A stretch of 64,000 nucleotides of DNA, from positions 3,565,501 to 3,629,500 of the forward strand of contig NZ_CP146100.1 in NCBI RefSeq assembly GCF_037023755.1. The letters are read 5' to 3'. The stretch comes from Saccharopolyspora sp. SCSIO 74807. GTDB taxonomy: Bacteria > Actinomycetota > Actinomycetes > Mycobacteriales > Pseudonocardiaceae. How positions within the stretch are numbered: the stretch's first letter is position 1; each line of letters opens with the position of its first letter. The notes under the pieces are model-generated. The model was given only the letters and a program-made list of their open reading frames with translations, ran no database searches and was not told the DNA's origin. A program made the position numbers and the translations under genes. Below are positions 59,374 through 64,000 of this stretch, piece after piece.

Positions 59374-60506
59374 TGGCGGCTGAGCGCGGCAGCAGCCGTG
59401 ATCCGAAAGAACTGATCCCCGGCGATCTCGATGGAATCCTCGGCACCGCATCGTCGATGGCCTCCTACGGTGACGTCCTGCATGAGGCAGGGGAAGGTCT
59501 CAAGCACATCGACAGCACCGAGGGGTGGAGCGGTGAGGCGGCCGAGCAGTTCCGTTCAGTCTTTGACGGTGAACCCACCAGGTGGTTGGAAGCCGGCGAT
59601 TGCTTCCACGACGCTGCCACAGCACTGGAGCGCTACGCCGATGCCCTCACTTGGTCACAAGGTCAAGCGGTTGAGGCGATCCGACTGTGGGACGAGGGCG
59701 AGGCTGCGACCAAGAGCGCGAAGGCCGAGCACGAACGAGCTCCGGAGGGCACCCCGCCGCAGCCGTTCCACGATCCGGGTGAAGAGAAACGCCGCGCAGC
59801 CACGGCGCAGCTGCAGCACGCGCGCAACGAGCTCAGGAACGCGGGTGACGTTGCCGCTGACGCGGTTGGACGGGCACGGGACAAGGCTCCTGAACAGCCG
59901 AACTTCGTGGAACAAGCGGGAGAGGCGATCGGCAACGCGGCCGGCACGGTCGTCAATGGTCTGGCCTCACTGGGCAACGCGGCGATCCACCATCCTGAAA
60001 TGGCCCTGGGATTGGTCGGCGGTGCTGCGCTGACCGCGGTCAGCGCAGCCGGCGAAACAGCAGGAGTTGTGCTGGATGCGACCGGTGCTGGCGCGGTCGC
60101 CGGGGTTCCACTCAACGCGGTCTCTACGGCAGGAATCGCTACCGGCGTCGGTATGATGGGCGTGGCCATGGCCGGGCTTGCTTCGGAAGCCGCTGGCGAC
60201 GACGAAGTCCAACCCGTGGATACCGATGGTACCGAGGTCGCGCCTGCGGAAGAGGCGCCGGCCAAGCCGCCTGAAGAGATCACCGGGATGACCAAGCACG
60301 GTGAAGAGCGGGCGATGGGGCGTGACGGTCACGGGGTCTCGGACCAGGCCATGAAGGACGCGGTGGAGAATCCGGTGAAGCCGGTGAAGGAACAAGCCGG
60401 TGGGAAGTACAAGTACACCGGCGAAGACGCCACCGTGATCCTCGGCTCCGATGGCCAGGTGATCACGACGTGGGCGCGCAACTCGAACGGATGGAGGCAT
60501 CCATGA
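59373..60506 (+). CDS. Putative T7SS-exported toxin with C-terminal DUF4258-like RNase domain
   Basis: The 377-aa protein has an N-terminal WXG-like region (ASYGDVLHEAGEGLKHIDSTEGWSGEAAEQFRSVF) and a long helical part to about 180. A Gly/Ala-rich stretch follows (IHHPEMALGLVGGAALTAVSAAGETAG, to about 270), then an acidic linker. The last 75 residues begin ITGMTKHGEERAMGRDGHGVSDQAMKDAVENP and end YTGEDATVILGSDGQVITTWARN. This is like DUF4258/BECR-type ribonuclease toxins, with a leading His, an Arg and a terminal VITxW strand. Layout and the following immunity gene mark it as a contact-dependent polymorphic toxin. RNase activity is inferred. Confidence 0.7.
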   Translation: MAAERGSSRDPKELIPGDLDGILGTASSMASYGDVLHEAGEGLKHIDSTEGWSGEAAEQFRSVFDGEPTRWLEAGDCFHDAATALERYADALTWSQGQAVEAIRLWDEGEAATKSAKAEHERAPEGTPPQPFHDPGEEKRRAATAQLQHARNELRNAGDVAADAVGRARDKAPEQPNFVEQAGEAIGNAAGTVVNGLASLGNAAIHHPEMALGLVGGAALTAVSAAGETAGVVLDATGAGAVAGVPLNAVSTAGIATGVGMMGVAMAGLASEAAGDDEVQPVDTDGTEVAPAEEAPAKPPEEITGMTKHGEERAMGRDGHGVSDQAMKDAVENPVKPVKEQAGGKYKYTGEDATVILGSDGQVITTWARNSNGWRHP

Positions 60507-60760
60507 GCAACGTCATCGACAGCTTGCCGCCCGAGCTCCAGGACGTGTTCACCGCAGTCCTCGACGAGCACGACAGCGACCTGCTGAACTCCCTACGGGC
60601 CAGCAGCGAGCCCAGCCAGGACGAACGCGAAACTGTGGAAGACATCCTCTCCGACGCCTTCACCGAACACATCGATGACGACGGCGAACCGACCGAGCGT
60701 GGACGCCTCATCGACGACGCGCTGGGAAAGTTCCTGCTCCGCTGGCCCATCGAAGGATAG
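60503..60760 (+). CDS. Putative immunity protein
   Basis: ATG 60503 overlaps the toxin stop (ATGA), with GGAGG upstream, giving 85 aa. It is strongly acidic and helical: LPPELQDVFTAVLDEHDSDL, then RETVEDILSDAFTEHIDDDG. Small acidic proteins coded immediately after a basic nuclease toxin are typical immunity factors that bind the toxin. No family name is assigned. Confidence 0.65.
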   Translation: MSNVIDSLPPELQDVFTAVLDEHDSDLLNSLRASSEPSQDERETVEDILSDAFTEHIDDDGEPTERGRLIDDALGKFLLRWPIEG

Positions 60761-61053
60761 CTGTCATCGAGCGACCGTCGGATGTGTGACAGCCTCGGTC
60801 GCTTCCGACAATATCCGTCCTGACGAGTAGGTGTTCGCTTGACGATCACCGCGGAAGCCGTGCTAACTTGGCCAAGTCTTCAAGAGAAGATGCGGCTTGC
60901 ACGAAGAGCTGCGAGGGCGTCCAGTGGAAGGTCTCGGCACCACCGCGTACGGCGTCAAAGGGTGTGGGGCACCCGCTTCGTAATGGACTGATGCATCGAC
61001 TCTGATCACTGACGTGACCATTGGCGGGCCGAGCCGCCGGAGATGGATCACGT

Positions 61054-61950
61054 ATGCCTGAATCACCTCGTCGTCCGCTTCGCGACATCCGCCGCTCATA
61101 TACCGGCGAAGACAAGATCGCGGCCAAAGCCGGACTTGGTCGCCGCTGTCTGGGGCTCGACCGATGTACACCAGAGCAACGCCGATTTCGTGCACAGCTG
61201 GCTCTTCACGTGTTCAACGGTTACGGGACCGAAGTTGTCAGCCGCGAGGCGGTCTACAGGGCGCCCGATTTCCTGTCGTACACGATGATCGCTTCGCCAA
61301 GGTACGACGAAATGGCCTTCATCTTCAGGACGGCGCCTCGGAACGCTTTCGGCCGCCTGATCGCTGACAGCTCTTGCGACTTCGGTATGCCAGGTCTCCG
61401 GCTGCTTGCCAGCGATGGTTTCAGGACGTTCCATGCCGTCCATCATCCGACAGGCGCTCGAACCGTATTCGCCGTGCGCTCGGACTTCGAGACGGCGGAC
61501 CTCGTTGCGCGGTCCATGGATACCTCTGTCGAACATGATCTGTTCGAACGCTTTCCACGCGCACACATCCCGTTGAGTGCGGAGGAAGATGCCGCGCTCA
61601 ACCGGATCCCGCCGATGACGGAGGAAATCGAGATCCTCCTCGCGGCCCTCATCGCGCGAATTTCAGCTGAGGACCCCAGTCGAACTTGGGCTGTCGGCAA
61701 CTGGTGGGGAGACCCGTTGCGGAGACCGAAACCGCCCGGGTATGGGCTCGAGAGCAAGCTGTCACTCTGGGGCGCGGACCATGCCTGGACACTCCGGTGG
61801 AACCGCTACCCGTATCCCTCGGATCTCATCTCGTGCCTCGCTGCCCCTGAAATCGGTGTGACAGGAGCGCAGGCCGTTGAGGACGGAGGCGGTTGGGCTA
61901 TCAAGCTCGGCGGATCATCACTGCATCTCCGCTATGGGGAGGTCAAGTGA
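61054..61950 (+). CDS. Conserved protein of unknown function
   Basis: ATG 61054 (CCGGAGATGG upstream) gives 298 aa. The sequence is mixed alpha/beta with no known motif: YTGEDKIAAKAGLGRR, APDFLSYTMIASPRYDEMAF, GARTVFAVRSDFETADLVARS and AWTLRWNRYPYPSDL. Arg and Glu content suggest a cytoplasmic protein. The 293 bp before it hold no gene. It is followed after 52 nt by a small membrane protein. Confidence 0.55.
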   Translation: MPESPRRPLRDIRRSYTGEDKIAAKAGLGRRCLGLDRCTPEQRRFRAQLALHVFNGYGTEVVSREAVYRAPDFLSYTMIASPRYDEMAFIFRTAPRNAFGRLIADSSCDFGMPGLRLLASDGFRTFHAVHHPTGARTVFAVRSDFETADLVARSMDTSVEHDLFERFPRAHIPLSAEEDAALNRIPPMTEEIEILLAALIARISAEDPSRTWAVGNWWGDPLRRPKPPGYGLESKLSLWGADHAWTLRWNRYPYPSDLISCLAAPEIGVTGAQAVEDGGGWAIKLGGSSLHLRYGEVK

Positions 61951-62002
61951 TGACGGAACGGGTTCACGTGCTCCGCCGTACTGTGGTTGCCGAGGTGTCA
62001 GC

Positions 62003-62158
62003 GTGATCGAGTACCTTGCGATCTCAGCAGTGCTCCTGCTGGTTTACATCGGTTTGGCGGTCAGCGTCGCGCTCTTTCATCCCGACGCTCAACGCCGTAA
62101 GGACGCGCGATCCGTGCTCACGACCTTGGTGCAGATACTCAAGCGGGCCCGCCGGTAG
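62003..62158 (+). CDS. Very small membrane protein
   Basis: GTG 62003 with GAGG upstream gives 51 aa: one membrane helix (LAISAVLLLVYIGLAVSVALF) and a basic tail (RRKDARSVLTTLVQILKRARR). It resembles small single-pass proteins of unknown role. It may be co-transcribed with the preceding gene. Confidence 0.4.
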   Translation: MIEYLAISAVLLLVYIGLAVSVALFHPDAQRRKDARSVLTTLVQILKRARR

Positions 62159-62400
62159 GAAGAGTCCGAAACGATCAAATGCCAGGATGCGGCGGCCGTC
62201 CGACTATGTCCAATTCGGGCAGACGGACAGTGACGCTCTGTCCGGTACCAACCCCGCAGGAACCCAAGCTGCCGACATTCCTGCCTTAACCCGGGACTGA
62301 GGCTCCTGCGTGGGCGTCGGTAACCGACGTCACGAGCGCTCGGGGCGTCGCACAGTCTGCCAAACGCGCCGCGTTAGGCGCCGTCGACCCCTGTAAGAGC

Positions 62401-63169
62401 TCAGTCAAACGGGTAATCCCGGCGCCATTCCCGGTTGGCGATGGCACGGATGACTCCGCCATCTTTCCACCTCGTGACGAGCCAGAGTTGATCCAGTCCG
62501 GCCGGGAGGCGCGGCGACTCGTCCGGCAGTGGCCCTCCGAAAGCCAGATTGTTGTACACGGCGAAGCTGAAGGCGTGGGGCCGGACGGATAGGAAGAGGT
62601 GTCGCTCCTCGTAGCCTGACGCTGCGAGCTTCTCGAGTTTGCTCTGCATCGTTTCATCCTGGAGAGCATTGGTCAGCAAGTCGGGAAGCTCACGAGCTCC
62701 TGTCCCGGTGAAGCGGGGCAACGTGAATCCAAACTGTCTGGCTATCGGTGTTCAGAGGGCTCGTGGCGGTTCCGCGAACTCCGATGCGGTGAAGTTCATC
62801 AGCCTCTGGGTTGCTCGTCGCGGCCTGCTTGAGATCAGGCAATCCATGGCCCTCGCAGAACCGCAGCGCGTCGCCGAGCAAGCGGAGCTTTCTAGGGGTG
62901 AGATCGTGCGGTACCCAGATGCTCCACGTCTTCGAGAGTCCTGCCACGGTGCGCTTGTGCCCGTCGCGGTCGAGGATATTGAGAACCGCAGCCTCGTCAC
63001 CAGATCCGAGTGACGAGATCTCGAGCGCTGCGGTACGGCCGTCCGGATAGTGCAGCAGAGCATCCACGGCAGATCGGCGGCCGGCTGTGTCGTACTCTTC
63101 GACGGACAGCCCGAGTACACGGCCGACAACGGCCTGAGCGAACTGCTCGTCACGACGGTTTGCGCCCAT
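62401..63169 (-). pseudogene. Frameshifted gene, nuclease-like N-terminal region
   Basis: Two overlapping frames read as one broken protein. The N-terminal frame (ATG 63169 to a stop at 62690) has GRRSAVDALLHYPDGRTAALEISSLG, a D...ExS pattern like the PD-(D/E)XK fold, and ends VWIHVAPLHRDRSS. The continuation is in another frame (LPRFTGTGARELPDLLTNALQ to YPFD, stop at 62401), entered at a run of four Cs in the coding strand near 62720. Joined, they give about 250-260 aa of a type I recall from actinomycetes as a single protein. A one-base indel explains it; sequencing error or two overlapping genes are alternatives. Confidence 0.55.
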
Positions 63170-63623
63170 GCGCAGACAGTAGTGCAACGCGCGACGAACC
63201 AGGCTGCAGTTGCCGATCGGCTCGCGGAACGGGGTAAGAACCGATCCGTCTGAACAAGACCGTCGCCTTGCCGACGAGATCACTTGACTCCTTGGGTCGG
63301 ACGAAACGCCTGATGCGCCCTGGGATGAGGTCAACGCGAGCTACCTCATCGCCACTGCCACGACGACCGTCGGCTGACGAGAACGGGATAACGTGGGTCG
63401 CCTGGGTGCGGCGCTGGCATCAACAATTTCGCCGGTAGTGTGCGAGGAGGGCCGGTAACCCGGCCCTCCTCTTTGCGTCTCCAAGGTCGACACCGCTACC
63501 TGTTATTTGCAGCCGAGGTTTAGCCAAGAACCCACAGTCGGTATGGAACTGGTGTTGATTGGGAGTGTGGCCTCGGCCTGACGCTCTTGGAGGGTCCGCG
63601 GCGATATTCGTGCGGCTGACATG
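63170..63623. other. Intergenic region (454 bp) with a terminator
   Basis: No gene was found. It includes the promoter side of the frameshifted gene and the terminator at 63444-63471. A stretch reading like a coding remnant (GRTKRLMRPGMRSTRATSSPLPRRPSA in one frame near 63295-63378) has no start or conserved feature. Confidence 0.35.
63444..63471. terminator. Intrinsic terminator
   Basis: GAGGAGGGCCGG (63444-63455) and CCGGCCCTCCTC (63460-63471) form a perfect 12-bp stem with a 4-nt loop, followed by TTTGCG. It lies 152 bp beyond the stop of the methyltransferase on the minus strand and may serve that gene. Confidence 0.7.
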
Positions 63624-64000
63624 CTACTGCTTGACGGCGGTTGCGTAGTTTACTCCGAGCTCCAGCGTGTCGATTCCTTGGCGTTTGATGAACTCGATGT
63701 TGGCCGCGTGGACGCGTGCGAGCGCCGGGCCGTCGAGGTCCATGGTGAGGCGTTTGATGCCGGTTCCCATGACGATCCGCCACCAATCATCCGGGTGTCG
63801 AAGTTGCAGTGGGGCGACTTCGTGCTCCACCCGGACACCTGGTATTCCGGCCTCGGTCAGCATTTGGTGCAGCCGTTCGGGGTCCGCGGTGTTTTCCCAT
63901 GGGACGTCCGTTTCGAGACTGGGATTCTCGCGGAGCGCCGCGGTGATGAAGGCTTCGTACATGGGGGAGAAGAACTTCCGACCGAGTGTTGTGATCGCCA
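63624..64000 (-). CDS. SAM-dependent methyltransferase, C-terminal part (cut by window edge)
   Basis: The frame is open to the right edge of the window (reading AITTLGRKFFSPMYEAF at the edge), so the N-terminus lies outside. The visible 125 residues include LRENPSLETDVPWENTADPERLHQMLTEAGI, VRVEHEVAPLQLRHPDDWWRIVMGTG and ANIEFIKRQGIDTLELGVNYATAV. This is the usual C-terminus of small-molecule class I methyltransferases (the DDWWRIVMGTG segment). The SAM-binding part is not visible, so the assignment rests on the tail alone. Confidence 0.65.
   Translation of the reverse strand, partial: AITTLGRKFFSPMYEAFITAALRENPSLETDVPWENTADPERLHQMLTEAGIPGVRVEHEVAPLQLRHPDDWWRIVMGTGIKRLTMDLDGPALARVHAANIEFIKRQGIDTLELGVNYATAVKQ

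Noticed and set aside
1-64000. CRISPR arrays, rRNA and tRNA genes
   Set aside because: I saw no regularly spaced repeats, no rRNA sequence and no tRNA-like cloverleaf with a T-loop motif. A short or divergent tRNA could still be missed without a covariance search.

Overview
The window is high-GC DNA with actinomycete signatures: GTG starts, many ATGA/GTGA start-stop overlaps, a DUF397 gene beside an XRE/DUF5753 regulator, an actinobacterial Tad pilus cluster and an FxLD-type lanthipeptide cluster. A Pseudonocardiaceae-like host is the best guess, but no rRNA or housekeeping gene is present to prove it. The content is accessory throughout and looks like an integrative or plasmid-borne conjugative element. 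No integrase, relaxase, att site or replication initiator was recognised inside the window.

Layout. 0.1-2.8 kb (minus strand): an orphan DNA methyltransferase and two decayed methyltransferase-like paralogues. 2.8-3.3 kb: a palindrome-rich divergent control region. 3.3-15.4 kb (plus): a type IV secretion/conjugation operon with a sigma-like regulator, VirB2-like pilin, VirB6-like membrane protein, a repeat protein, PrgI/VirB3-like protein, VirB4 ATPase, GP88-family protein, coupling protein, replication-relaxation protein and cell-wall hydrolase. 15.4-17.5 kb (minus): a GIY-YIG/T5orf172 protein and a DUF4365 protein, lower in GC, a candidate defence pair. 17.6-19.0 kb and 57.4-58.8 kb: two copies of one IS701-family element in inverted orientation.

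Between the IS copies: a small kinase (19 kb); a class I FxLD lanthipeptide operon on the minus strand (19.5-28.7 kb) with precursor, LanB, LanC, an elimination-domain/isoaspartate-methyltransferase fusion and an ABC exporter; an HTH-STAND-HEAT protein ending in a HUMPS barrel, plus a GNAT (28.9-32.4 kb); an XRE/DUF397 pair divergent from a chain of tiny Cys-rich genes (32.5-36.9 kb); an amidohydrolase; an XRE/ImmA/MAB_1171c trio (38.1-40.3 kb); a GGDEF-HxlR fusion (40.8 kb); and a Tad pilus operon ending in a LysM-BTAD regulator (41.8-53.1 kb). Small unknown genes and a methylase-like protein without its NPPF motif follow (54.1-57.3 kb). Right of the second IS lie an EspC-like protein, a putative T7SS-exported toxin with its immunity gene, unknown genes, a frameshifted gene and a methyltransferase cut by the window edge.

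Main points. The 4-bp sequences flanking the two IS copies pair reciprocally (CTAA with CTAA, CTAG with CTAG) only if the 38.5 kb between them is flipped, so this segment appears to have been inverted. The most unusual proteins are the STAND-HUMPS fusion with an altered DxKxxD motif, the GGDEF-HxlR fusion, and a conjugation-operon protein carrying eight Q-x-x-[LF]-P-like motifs resembling DNA-clamp-binding peptides.
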